DNA of 13,003 bases from an uncultured beta proteobacterium. Lineage in GTDB: Bacteria > Pseudomonadota > Gammaproteobacteria > Burkholderiales > SG8-39. Each line of letters opens with the position of its first letter. Within the stretch, counting starts at the first letter, position 1. Below the pieces are notes generated by a model. It searched no databases, was not told the DNA's origin, and worked only from the letters and a program-made list of their open reading frames with translations. This document shows positions 6,840-13,003 of this stretch, one piece after another. The position numbers and the translations under genes were made by a program. The DNA is taken from contig CAIPUP010000291.1 of NCBI GenBank assembly GCA_903868285.1, forward strand, positions 1 to 13,003, given 5' to 3'.

Positions 6840-7127
6840 ATGAATACGCCATCCCAAGCCGTACACAAGAGCACAGACTCCAAAGGCCGCCTGAACTTGG
6901 GTGGGCGCTTTGCCAACCGTGCGGTGATTGTTGAGCACCTTAGCGACGATGAGGTGATCGTTCGTCTGGCGCGTGTGATTCCCGAGCGTGAGGCGTGGCT
7001 GTATGAGAATCCTGAGGCACTGGCCTCCCTGCGTCGGGGTCTGGATCAGGCGAGGAAGGGTGAGGTTGCAAAAAATCCCCCTGATCTGAAAGCTGCCGCA
7101 AAATTGGCCAGTAAGCTCGCCGATTAA
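6840..7127 (+). CDS. Putative AbrB/SpoVT-like antitoxin of a type II TA module
   Basis: This is a 95-residue protein. The N-terminal part, STDSKGRLNLGGRFANRAVIVEHL (11-34), resembles the swapped-hairpin AbrB/MazE DNA-binding fold ('D-KGR--L'). The rest is charged and helical (IPEREAWLYENPEALASLRRGLDQAR, 47-72) with a lysine/alanine-rich tail, as in a toxin-neutralising arm. I chose ATG 6840. The longer frame from ATG 6783 would place both palindromes and the TTGACA box inside coding sequence and has no ribosome site. The stop TAA (7125-7127) overlaps the toxin ATG (7127-7129) by one base, so the pair is translationally coupled. It probably represses its own promoter through the palindromes at 6790-6826. 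The fold assignment is by pattern and moderately sure; the TA role is inferred from the partner and layout. Confidence 0.72.
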   Translation: MNTPSQAVHKSTDSKGRLNLGGRFANRAVIVEHLSDDEVIVRLARVIPEREAWLYENPEALASLRRGLDQARKGEVAKNPPDLKAAAKLASKLAD

Positions 7128-7477
7128 TGGCATTTGCATTGATCTGGCTCGTGAGCGCGTCAGAGGCGTTTCATGCGCTTCAAGAAGCCGCGCAGAAGTC
7201 GCTGCAGAACCGGCAAAAGTCCAAGAGAGCCAAGGCTTCCAGGCAGGAAGGTCTCTTCAAGCAGGTTGTGAAGTGCGTCGAATTTCTGCAGGAAAATCCC
7301 CGCCATCCTGGTCTTCAGACGCACGAATACCACTCGATCGCAAATCCCTACGATTCTGATTTGAAGGTTTTCGAGGCCTATGCGCAAAACCGCTCGCCTG
7401 GCGCATACCGTGTTTTCTGGTGCTACGGGACCAATAAGAACGAGATAACGATCATCGCGATTACGGCACATCCGTAA
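7127..7477 (+). CDS. RelE/ParE-superfamily-like toxin of a type II TA module
   Basis: This is a small, basic 116-residue protein. Its N-terminus is helical with a strongly positive stretch (NRQKSKRAKASRQ, 28-40). Its C-terminal half matches the RelE/ParE beta-sheet core: LQTHEYHSI (63-71), KVFEAYAQNRSPGAYRVFWCYG (80-101) and EITIIAITAHP (106-116). Arg95 and the terminal His115 occupy places where RelE-type toxins carry catalytic or RNA-contacting residues, but RelE (ribosome-dependent mRNA cleavage) and ParE (gyrase) cannot be told apart here. The gene starts by a one-base overlap with the antitoxin stop. Base composition is somewhat less GC-rich than neighbouring genes, and the module is wedged between a Bug gene and an unrelated operon, which fits horizontal acquisition. 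It is full length and apparently intact. Confidence 0.75.
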   Translation: MAFALIWLVSASEAFHALQEAAQKSLQNRQKSKRAKASRQEGLFKQVVKCVEFLQENPRHPGLQTHEYHSIANPYDSDLKVFEAYAQNRSPGAYRVFWCYGTNKNEITIIAITAHP

Positions 7478-7506
7478 TCGGTACGGCCCCGGTTAGAGGG
7501 CGTGCC

Positions 7507-8055
7507 TCAACCCACCACGCCCAGCAAGCCCAGCACGGCACCCGCTGCCATCAGCCACATCGGATTGATGCGTGAGTGCAGGGTGATGACGACCGCGATA
7601 GCGGTGAGCACATGGCCGCGCCATTCATGGCCCGAGTTGTTCACCAGTAACCAGCCGGTGGAGAGGATGAAGCCGATGGTGAGCGGGCTGAGGCCATCGC
7701 GCAGTGCGCGGCCGGCGGTGGCATCGGGCGCAATGGCGCGTACCCTGGCCACGGCCATGGTGAGGGTGGCGGGAAAGAACATCACCGCAAAACTGATGGC
7801 CAGTGCGCCGGGTATCCCTGCCAGTTGCCAGCCGATCAGCGGCAGGTACATCACGTTCAGGCCGGGTGCGACCTGGCCCAGGGTGTAGGCATCCAGGAAT
7901 TCGCGTGATGTCATCCAGCCATTGCTCTCGACCAGATAGCGATGGATGTCGGGAATCACCGTGCCGATGCCGCCCACCGCGATCAGGCAGAACATCAGAA
8001 AGTGCAGGAACAGATCCAGCGGTTCTGCTTCCTGTCCGGGTGTGGGGGTGTTCAT
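7507..8055 (-). CDS. Chromate transporter family membrane protein (short CHR, second of pair)
   Basis: This 182-residue polytopic inner-membrane protein belongs to the short-chain CHR family. The family's first motif is seen as GGIGTVIPDIHRYLVE near residues 28-43. The second is TLGQVAPGLNVMYLPLIGWQLAG, where the usual PGP reads PGL. Further hydrophobic segments follow (ALAISFAVMFFP, LTIGFILSTGWLLV, VLTAIAVVITL, WLMAAGAVLGLLGVVG). The start at 8055 forms an ATGA overlap with the upstream CHR stop and has GGAG about 6 bases upstream, so the longer frame from 8079 is rejected. Short CHR proteins work as unlike pairs, here with the product of 8052-8633. Chromate efflux is the family name; the true substrate in this operon is not shown by sequence. 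Confidence 0.88.
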   Translation of the reverse strand: MNTPTPGQEAEPLDLFLHFLMFCLIAVGGIGTVIPDIHRYLVESNGWMTSREFLDAYTLGQVAPGLNVMYLPLIGWQLAGIPGALAISFAVMFFPATLTMAVARVRAIAPDATAGRALRDGLSPLTIGFILSTGWLLVNNSGHEWRGHVLTAIAVVITLHSRINPMWLMAAGAVLGLLGVVG

Positions 8056-8633
8056 CGCCGCTCCCGCCATGCCAGCCACACGCCTAGTGGCCCGGCAATG
8101 GCCAGTACATGCAGCAGTGGCCAGCGCATCAGCCCGATGCCGATAAAGCCGGTCAGCACCAGGCTGATGGCGCGCCAGTGTCGCGGCAGTCCTAGCGCCA
8201 GCTTGAGGCCGGTACCGATGATCAGGCCGAAGGCCACCGCCGACATGCCGCCGAGCGCTTTTTGCACCAGGGCCAGTCCACCGAATTCGCGATAGGCCAT
8301 GCCGATGGCGATGATGATGCCGAAGGGCAGGCTCATCAGGCCGAACAGCGCCGCCAGCGTGCCGGGATAGCCGGCAAAGCGATGCCCGACCATCGCCCCG
8401 AGGTTCATCAGGTTCGGCCCAGGGAGAATCTGGCCGAGCGCCAGCGTTTCGGTAAATTCCTTTTGCGTCAATAACTTACGACGCTCCACCAGGATGCGGT
8501 AGGCCCACGGCAGGGTGCCGCCAAAGCCGCACAGGGCGATCTGGTTGAAGACCAGGAACAGCCCCAGCGGGCCGGGTGAGCGTGGTGTGCTGTTGGCGGG
8601 GCTGCTGCCGGGTTCGGGAACGATGTCGGACAT
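8052..8633 (-). CDS. Chromate transporter family membrane protein (short CHR, first of pair)
   Basis: This 193-residue short-chain CHR-family membrane protein is the partner of the next gene. Family motifs are CGFGGTLPWAYRILVE (near 35-50) and LALGQILPGPNLMNLGAMVGHRFAG (near 65-89), the latter with an intact PGPN. The hydrophobic segments after them fit about six membrane spans. The N-terminal 20 residues are polar and proline/serine-rich. The ATG at 8633 lies 6 bases after the fadH stop, with GGTAAGG directly ahead. The stop overlaps the next CHR gene by 4 bases (ATGA), so the three genes are one transcript. In known short CHR pairs both halves are needed for chromate resistance. Coupling to fadH suggests another anion or a house-keeping role is also possible. 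Confidence 0.88.
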   Translation of the reverse strand: MSDIVPEPGSSPANSTPRSPGPLGLFLVFNQIALCGFGGTLPWAYRILVERRKLLTQKEFTETLALGQILPGPNLMNLGAMVGHRFAGYPGTLAALFGLMSLPFGIIIAIGMAYREFGGLALVQKALGGMSAVAFGLIIGTGLKLALGLPRHWRAISLVLTGFIGIGLMRWPLLHVLAIAGPLGVWLAWRERR

Positions 8634-8639
8634 CCTTAC

Positions 8640-10715
8640 CTACAGTGCCAGCGCGCAGCGCATGCCCTGATCGATGGCGCGCAGGGCGTCAAGCTCGGCG
8701 GCCACCTCGGCACCGCCGATCACGCTATGCGCCACGCCTTTGGCTTGCAGCGCATCGACCAGGCTGCGCTCGGACTCCTGTCCGGCGCACAGGATGATGC
8801 TGTCCACCGCCAGCGTCTGTGGCTTGCCATCGACCAGCACATGCAGCCCCTGATCATCGATACGCAGGTACTCCACGCCGACCAGGAACTGCACACCGCG
8901 TCGTGCCAGTTCGGCGCGGATGGCCCAGCCGGTGGTGAGCCCAAGCGATTTGCCCGGGGTGGAGGTCTTGCGTTGCAGCAGCGTGACTTGTCTTGTGCTG
9001 TGCGTCGTTGCGCTCGCCGTTGTCGTTGGCATCAGGCCGCCGGGCAGGTCGGCCACACCCTTGGCATCGACCCCCCATTCACCCAGGAACTGATCGATCT
9101 GTTGCTGCTCTTGCGCAGCGGTCATTGCGCCAACAGACGGTGCAGTCAGGAACACCGCCGAATCAAAGCCGATACCACCGGCGCCGATGATGGCCACACG
9201 CTGACCGGCGGTTTTGCTGCCCGAGAGCAATTCGTCGTAGCGCATCACGCTTGGATGATCGATGCCGGGCAGCTGCATGGCACGCGGTCGCACGCCTGTG
9301 GCCACCACCACATGCGCATAGCCTTCGGCTTGCAGTGTTTCGGCCCTGACCCGGGTGTTGAGTTTCACTTGCACCGCAGCCGCTGCCAGTCGATGACGGT
9401 AGTAGCGCAGGGTTTCATGGAACTCCTTGCCGGGAATAGCTGCGGCAAGGTTCAGTTGTCCGCCGATGACTGGCGCGGCTTCATACAGTGTCACCACATG
9501 GCCGCGCTCGGCAGCGGTGAGTGCGCACGACAGACCGGCCGCGCCAGCGCCCACCACCGCAATACGCTGTGGTGTTGCTGCCGGTGACAGGCGCGCCACC
9601 GGGATGCGGGTTTCATTCCCTGCACGCGGATTCACCAGGCAGGTCGCCACCTTGTTGCGGAAGATGTAATCCAGGCAGGCCTGATTGCAGGCGATACAGG
9701 TGTTGATTTCATTGGCGCGGCCTTGCTGTGCCTTGATGGCGAATTCGGCGTCAGCCAGCATCGGCCGGCCCAGCGACACCATGTCGCACACGCCATCGTC
9801 CAGAAGCTGCTCCGCCAGTTGCGGCGTGTTGATGCGGTTGGTTGCCATCACCGGTGCATCGATGGCCTTGCGCAAGCGCGCCACGGCGAAGCGCCAGGCG
9901 CCACGCGGCACCATGTAGCCGATGGTCGGCACACGCGCTTCATGCCAGCCGATGCCGGTATCGAACAGATCAACGCCAGCGGCGCGCAGCAGTCGCGCCT
10001 GGGCGATGATTTCATCACCGGTCAGACCACCGTCGATCAGATCGAGGGCCGAGAGCCGGAAGGTCAGCAGGAAGTCGCGGCCCAGTGCTTCACGCGTGCG
10101 GCGCACGATCTCCAGCGGAAAGCGCATGCGGTTTTCGAACGAACCGCCCCAGCGATCGCTGCGGGTGTTGGTGCGGGCCGAGGTGAACTCGGTGATGAGG
10201 TAACCCTCCGAGCCCATGATCTCCACACCGTCATAGCCTGCCTGTTGCGCCAGTTGCGCGCAACGTACGAAGTCGTTGACGCATTGATCGGTTTCGCTGT
10301 CACTCAGGGCACGGATACGGCGCTTGTTGATGGGCGAGGGCACATCGGTCGGGCCGACCGGATCATCGTCAATCCGTGCGTAACGACCGGCATGCAGGAT
10401 TTGCAGCAGCACCTTGGCCTCATGCGCATGCACCGCTTCAACAATCGGGCGGTGCTCATGCAGTTGATCGGCGCTCAGCAGTGCACCGGAATCTTGTTCC
10501 ATCTTGCCCCAGGCATCGGGCGAGTAGCCGCCCGTGATGATGAGTGCCGCACCGCCTTTGGCACGCTCGCCATAGAACGCGGCCTGGCGTTGCGCAGCGT
10601 CTGGCTCTGATTCCAGCCGGGTGTGCATCGAGCCCATGGCGATGCGGTTGCGCAAGGTGTGCGCACCGGCTTGCAGTGGTTGGAACAACAGGGGAAAGGC
10701 GTTCGAAGTCGACAT
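8640..10715 (-). CDS. fadH: 2,4-dienoyl-CoA reductase (NADPH), FMN/FAD/[4Fe-4S] enzyme
   Basis: This 691-residue protein is close to the length of E. coli FadH (about 670). It reduces 2,4-dienoyl-CoA to 3-enoyl-CoA with NADPH during beta-oxidation of unsaturated fatty acids. The N-terminal old-yellow-enzyme-type TIM barrel (about 5-330) has the expected active-site Tyr172 (GSEGYLITEF) and His258 (GIGWHEAR). The iron-sulfur site is C340-x2-C343-x3-C347-x11-C359 (CIACNQACLDYIF...CLVNPRAG). The FAD domain starts with VVGAGAAG (387-394), a second dinucleotide site reads IIGAGGIG, and LCAGQESERSL and RAIDQGMRCAL close the protein. A small Thr/Ala/Ser-rich insertion precedes the LLQRK segment compared with E. 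coli. I chose ATG 10715; the in-frame extension to 10841 runs into the divergent MFS gene. It leads the operon with two CHR genes. Confidence 0.93.
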   Translation of the reverse strand: MSTSNAFPLLFQPLQAGAHTLRNRIAMGSMHTRLESEPDAAQRQAAFYGERAKGGAALIITGGYSPDAWGKMEQDSGALLSADQLHEHRPIVEAVHAHEAKVLLQILHAGRYARIDDDPVGPTDVPSPINKRRIRALSDSETDQCVNDFVRCAQLAQQAGYDGVEIMGSEGYLITEFTSARTNTRSDRWGGSFENRMRFPLEIVRRTREALGRDFLLTFRLSALDLIDGGLTGDEIIAQARLLRAAGVDLFDTGIGWHEARVPTIGYMVPRGAWRFAVARLRKAIDAPVMATNRINTPQLAEQLLDDGVCDMVSLGRPMLADAEFAIKAQQGRANEINTCIACNQACLDYIFRNKVATCLVNPRAGNETRIPVARLSPAATPQRIAVVGAGAAGLSCALTAAERGHVVTLYEAAPVIGGQLNLAAAIPGKEFHETLRYYRHRLAAAAVQVKLNTRVRAETLQAEGYAHVVVATGVRPRAMQLPGIDHPSVMRYDELLSGSKTAGQRVAIIGAGGIGFDSAVFLTAPSVGAMTAAQEQQQIDQFLGEWGVDAKGVADLPGGLMPTTTASATTHSTRQVTLLQRKTSTPGKSLGLTTGWAIRAELARRGVQFLVGVEYLRIDDQGLHVLVDGKPQTLAVDSIILCAGQESERSLVDALQAKGVAHSVIGGAEVAAELDALRAIDQGMRCALAL

Positions 10716-10752
10716 GACAAGACTCGCAAAAAGGGGCAGAAAGAGGGTGGAA

Positions 10753-10776
10753 TATACTCCGGCGCTTGCGAGGAGA
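10753..10776 (+). promoter_or_regulatory. -10 box and Shine-Dalgarno sequence of the MFS gene
   Basis: TATACT (10753-10758; 5 of 6 consensus bases) is followed by AGGAGA (10771-10776), 6 bases before TTG 10783. No good -35 is seen at the proper distance. The strong ribosome site fixes the unusual TTG start, since no ATG lies at a useful distance from it. Confidence 0.5.
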
Positions 10777-10782
10777 ATCCCC

Positions 10783-12030
10783 TTGAGTTCTGTTGCCATT
10801 CCGTTTCGCGCCGATGCGCGCGTCATAAGCCTGATCACCATTGGTCATTCGGTATCGCATTTCAATCAGCTGGTGATGCCGCCGCTGTTTCTGTTGATGC
10901 GTGACGACATGGGTTTGTCGTTCACCGAGCTGGGCTTGCTCATGACCATGATGTATGTGGTCTCGGCCGCGATGCAGACGCCCTCGGGTTTTCTGGTCGA
11001 TCGTATCGGCGGACGCAAGGTGCTGATCGGTGGTCTGCTGTTGCAATGCACTGGCGTGTTGCTGATCGGTCTTGCGCCGAACTACTGGCTGATGGCGCTG
11101 GCGGCCATGCTCTCGGGCGCCGGCAACGCGGTATTCCATCCGGCCGATTACGCCATTCTCAATGCCCGTGTTTCAAGCCCGCGTCTGGGCCATGCCTTCA
11201 GCATTCATGGCATGGGCGGCAGCATCGGCTGGGCGGTTGCACCGTTTCTGGTGCTGGGTATGGCCGGGCCGCTGGGCTGGCGTGGTGCCTTGCTGGGTGC
11301 GGCCTTGCTCGGCTTTCTGGTGACGGCGCTGATCATTGCGCAAAAAGATATCGATACCCATGTTCATCGGCGGCCGGCCGCAGATTCTGCGACTGGCACT
11401 GCTACTGGCACTGCATCCGATGTTGTGTCCAGTGCCGCAGCGCCCGGCTGGAAGGTATTACTGACACTGGCCGTGGTGATGTCCTTTCTGTTCCTGATGT
11501 TCAATGCCGCCGGTGTGATTGCCTTGCAGAGTTTTCTCATTCCGGCTTCGATGCAGTTGTTCGAGATGCCGCAGATCCTGGCTGCGTCGGCACTCACGGC
11601 GTTCTTTGTCGGCTCGGGTACCGGCATGGTGGCAGGGGGCTTTGTCGTCAGCCGCACTCAGCGTCATGGTCTGGTGTGTGCCGCCGCGCTGGTGATCGCG
11701 GCCAGCCTGGTGGCATTTCTGGGCACGGCCATGCTGCCGGCCAGCACCTTGCCCATGATGATGGGACTGTGCGGCTTTTCACTCGGTGTGGTGAGTCCGC
11801 TGCGCGACATGATCATTCGCGATATCGCGCCGGACAATGCGCGTGGCCGCGTCTATGGCTTTGTCTACACCGGCATGGACATCGGCTCGTTGTTTTCGCC
11901 GGCCATGTTTGGCTGGGTGCTCGATCACGGCCAGCCGCAGTGGGTTTATTTCGGCACCGGCCTGCTGTGGGCGGTGGGCATGTTCACCCTGATCCAGATA
12001 CGCCGCACCACGCTCGCTGCAAAAGCTTGA
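10783..12030 (+). CDS. MFS transporter (Fsr/fosmidomycin-resistance-like group)
   Basis: This is a 415-residue inner-membrane protein if TTG 10783 is the start, the usual length for 12-span MFS carriers. Motif A is GFLVDRIGGRK (69-79) in the loop after span 2. HSVSHFNQLVMPPLF (22-36) and GAGNAVFHPADYAIL resemble the fosmidomycin-resistance/Fsr branch. The central loop between spans 6 and 7 is polar and holds a duplicated TGTA segment encoded by a 12-bp tandem repeat. An in-frame ATG at 10714 exists upstream, but the added residues are charged, unlike an MFS N-terminus, and overlap the first codon of the opposite-strand fadH. The gene diverges from fadH over 67 bases, so the two may be co-regulated. 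It converges on nbaC with 19 bases between stops. Import of an aromatic or organic acid is as plausible as efflux. Confidence 0.88.
   Translation: MSSVAIPFRADARVISLITIGHSVSHFNQLVMPPLFLLMRDDMGLSFTELGLLMTMMYVVSAAMQTPSGFLVDRIGGRKVLIGGLLLQCTGVLLIGLAPNYWLMALAAMLSGAGNAVFHPADYAILNARVSSPRLGHAFSIHGMGGSIGWAVAPFLVLGMAGPLGWRGALLGAALLGFLVTALIIAQKDIDTHVHRRPAADSATGTATGTASDVVSSAAAPGWKVLLTLAVVMSFLFLMFNAAGVIALQSFLIPASMQLFEMPQILAASALTAFFVGSGTGMVAGGFVVSRTQRHGLVCAAALVIAASLVAFLGTAMLPASTLPMMMGLCGFSLGVVSPLRDMIIRDIAPDNARGRVYGFVYTGMDIGSLFSPAMFGWVLDHGQPQWVYFGTGLLWAVGMFTLIQIRRTTLAAKA
11392..11414 (+). repeat. 12-bp tandem duplication in the MFS central loop
   Basis: ACTGGCACTGCT (11392-11403) is followed directly by ACTGGCACTGC (11404-11414), differing only at the 12th base. 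The unit is four codons long, so copy-number change would keep the frame and only lengthen or shorten the loop. Confidence 0.7.
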
Positions 12031-12049
12031 TCGCTCGATCGTTCTTTCG

Positions 12050-12586
12050 CTAGGCCTTGCCTGGATTCGTGCCCGGACTCTTGCCGGGATGCACCGTGCC
12101 GCAGTGCTTGCAGGTGCGTGCGGCCGGGTCGGCATAGAAGGCCTCGAACAGCGGCGGCAGATCACGCACGATGCTCTTGAGTTGCACCTCGACCCGGTGC
12201 AGCAGCGTGTGACAGGCGGGGCAGAACCACTCGAACCCATCCAGCATGCCCTCGGGCCGGTTGCGCTCGATCACCAGACAAATGCTGTCGGCCTCGGGCC
12301 GTTGCGGTGAATGGCGCACATGCGGCGGCAGCACGAACATCGAGCCCTCGGGCAGATCGATGCGTCCGGGTTTGCCGTCCTGCATGGTGTTGAGATAGGC
12401 ATTGCCCTTGAATTGCCAGAAGAATTCCTCCAGCGGGTCGTCATGAAAATCGGTGCGCTGGTTCGGGCCGCCGACCACCGTGACGATGAAATCGGTGTCC
12501 TGGAACAGTTGCGCATTACCGACCGGCGGGCGCAGCAGATGACTGTTCTTCTCCAGCCAGTGATTGAAATTCAGCGGCAGCATCAT
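12050..12586 (-). CDS. nbaC: 3-hydroxyanthranilate 3,4-dioxygenase
   Basis: This 178-residue cupin dioxygenase opens the ring of 3-hydroxyanthranilate to 2-amino-3-carboxymuconate semialdehyde with Fe(II) and O2. It serves the kynurenine and 2-nitrobenzoate pathways. The iron ligands are present: His48, Glu54 and His92, equivalent to His51, Glu57 and His95 of the Cupriavidus metallidurans enzyme. So are the substrate-binding Arg44, Arg96 and Glu107. The bacterial-type rubredoxin-like second iron site is complete: C122-PA-C125 and C159-KH-C162. VVGGPNQRTDFHDDPLEEFF and PPHVRHSPQRPE are nearly diagnostic. I chose the first of two adjacent ATGs (12586), with GGGAGA 6 bases upstream. The gene lies 77 bases downstream of a Bug gene on the same strand; no kynureninase or downstream meta-cleavage genes are within the window. 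Confidence 0.96.
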   Translation of the reverse strand: MMLPLNFNHWLEKNSHLLRPPVGNAQLFQDTDFIVTVVGGPNQRTDFHDDPLEEFFWQFKGNAYLNTMQDGKPGRIDLPEGSMFVLPPHVRHSPQRPEADSICLVIERNRPEGMLDGFEWFCPACHTLLHRVEVQLKSIVRDLPPLFEAFYADPAARTCKHCGTVHPGKSPGTNPGKA

Positions 12587-12623
12587 GATGTTTCTCCCAT
12601 TGGTTGAGCCGGTAAGCCCTGAT

Positions 12624-12668
12624 CCACCTATTCCGCCTACTCCGCCCACTCAGCCTAGTCCGACTATT
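12624..12668. repeat. Five imperfect 9-bp tandem repeats upstream of nbaC
   Basis: On the plus strand the units read CCACCTATT, CCGCCTACT, CCGCCCACT, CAGCCTAGT and CCGACTATT, a 9-base period with rough consensus CCGCCTACT. The last unit contains the stop codon of the Bug gene (12664-12666). In the minus-strand transcript the array is purine-rich (AGTAGGCGG-like units) and lies 38 bases ahead of the nbaC start. Confidence 0.65.
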
Positions 12669-13003
12669 CGGCTTTGGCGCCGGAGACGCGGATCAGGCGT
12701 CCCTTGTATTCCAGATCGACTTTCAGGAATGCGGCAAATTCCTCCGGTGTGCTGCCCACTGCGCCATAGCCCTTGCCGGTGATTTCACGTTCGCGAAACT
12801 CCGCGTCGTTGATCACCGCCGCAACATCCTTCTGTATCCGCGCCACGATGGCGCGCGGTGTGCCGGCCGATGCGAACAGACCGAACCACGGCCGCGGATC
12901 GATATCCGGGAAGCCGGCCTCGCGCAGGGTCGGCACATCCGGGTAGAGCGCCAGTCGTTGCGGCCGGGCGATGGCCAGCGGCTTGAGTTTGCCGGCGCTG
13001 AAA
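12664..13003 (-). CDS. Bug-family (TctC-like) solute-binding protein (C-terminal part)
   Basis: Only the last 112 residues are visible; the start lies beyond the right edge. The fragment reads SAGKLKPLAIARPQRLALYPD, then VPTLREAGFPD and PRPWFGLFASAGTPRAIVARI. It ends in GSTPEEFAAFLKVDLEYKGRLIRVSGAKAE, the standard C-terminal lobe of Bug/TctC proteins. The in-frame GTG at 12936 is internal, not a start. It differs clearly from the other Bug protein at 5761-6765, so it is not a recent duplicate. It precedes nbaC by 77 bases on the same strand, so an operon is likely and its ligand may be an aromatic or amino-aromatic acid. This is an inference from context only. Confidence 0.92.
   Translation of the reverse strand, partial: FSAGKLKPLAIARPQRLALYPDVPTLREAGFPDIDPRPWFGLFASAGTPRAIVARIQKDVAAVINDAEFREREITGKGYGAVGSTPEEFAAFLKVDLEYKGRLIRVSGAKAE

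Noticed and set aside
7461..7486. TTACGG-cacat-CCGTAA and a further TACGG at the toxin gene end as a terminator
   Set aside because: The short stem overlaps the last codons and stop and lacks a T run; it may be chance.
7507..8633. Evidence for a dedicated chromate resistance island
   Set aside because: No chrB, chrC, chrF or other metal resistance gene is present; only the two short CHR genes are seen, tied to fadH.
8727..9587. Long open frame on the plus strand opposite fadH (also 9723-10610)
   Set aside because: Both lie wholly antisense to fadH, whose cofactor and catalytic motifs run through the region; their translations show no family pattern and are typical GC-rich shadow frames.

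Overview
This is a GC-rich bacterial window packed with metabolic and accessory genes. The best guess for the host is a betaproteobacterium of the order Burkholderiales. That guess rests on two separate Bug-family (TctC-like) periplasmic binding proteins, a group greatly expanded in Burkholderiales, and on the general gene style. No rRNA or other taxonomic marker is present. I see no tRNA, rRNA, CRISPR array or insertion sequence, and no gene-free stretch over 300 bases.

Left part (1-4700). The window opens inside a secreted lipocalin-like AttH/CrtC-type protein, followed by a class II glutamine amidotransferase, both on the plus strand. These converge, with 3 bases between stop codons, on a minus-strand cluster. 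Read in transcription order, that cluster is: a secreted DUF2141 protein, a short-chain dehydrogenase, a TetR-family repressor, a broken DUF4188 monooxygenase-like gene, and a metallo-beta-lactamase-fold hydrolase with a His/Cys-rich tail. The first three genes are separated by only 2 and 5 bases. A sigma70-like promoter overlapped by a 7-7-7 inverted repeat lies just upstream of the DUF2141 gene and is a good candidate for the TetR protein's own operator.

Middle (4797-7477). A cupin protein on the minus strand diverges from a complete Bug-family solute-binding protein on the plus strand. Next comes a small type II toxin-antitoxin module: an AbrB-like antitoxin and a RelE/ParE-like toxin whose start overlaps the antitoxin stop by one base. 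Two palindromes built from the same GTGGGA/TCCCAC half-site precede it and probably serve as its autoregulatory operator.

Right part (7507-13003). On the minus strand, fadH (2,4-dienoyl-CoA reductase) is followed by two short chromate-transporter-family genes in a very tight operon (6-base gap, then a 4-base overlap). An MFS transporter diverges from fadH and probably starts at a TTG codon behind a strong Shine-Dalgarno sequence. It converges on nbaC (3-hydroxyanthranilate 3,4-dioxygenase, all metal and substrate residues present). nbaC is preceded by a second Bug-family gene that runs off the window's right edge, with an imperfect 9-bp tandem repeat between them.

Together the genes suggest a chromosomal region for uptake and breakdown of organic acids, fatty acids and aromatics, with a toxin-antitoxin insertion and one decayed gene. 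No clearly new multi-gene system is visible. The most useful observations are the internally deleted DUF4188 gene, the two predicted operators, the fadH-CHR-CHR operon and the unusual MBL-fold hydrolase.
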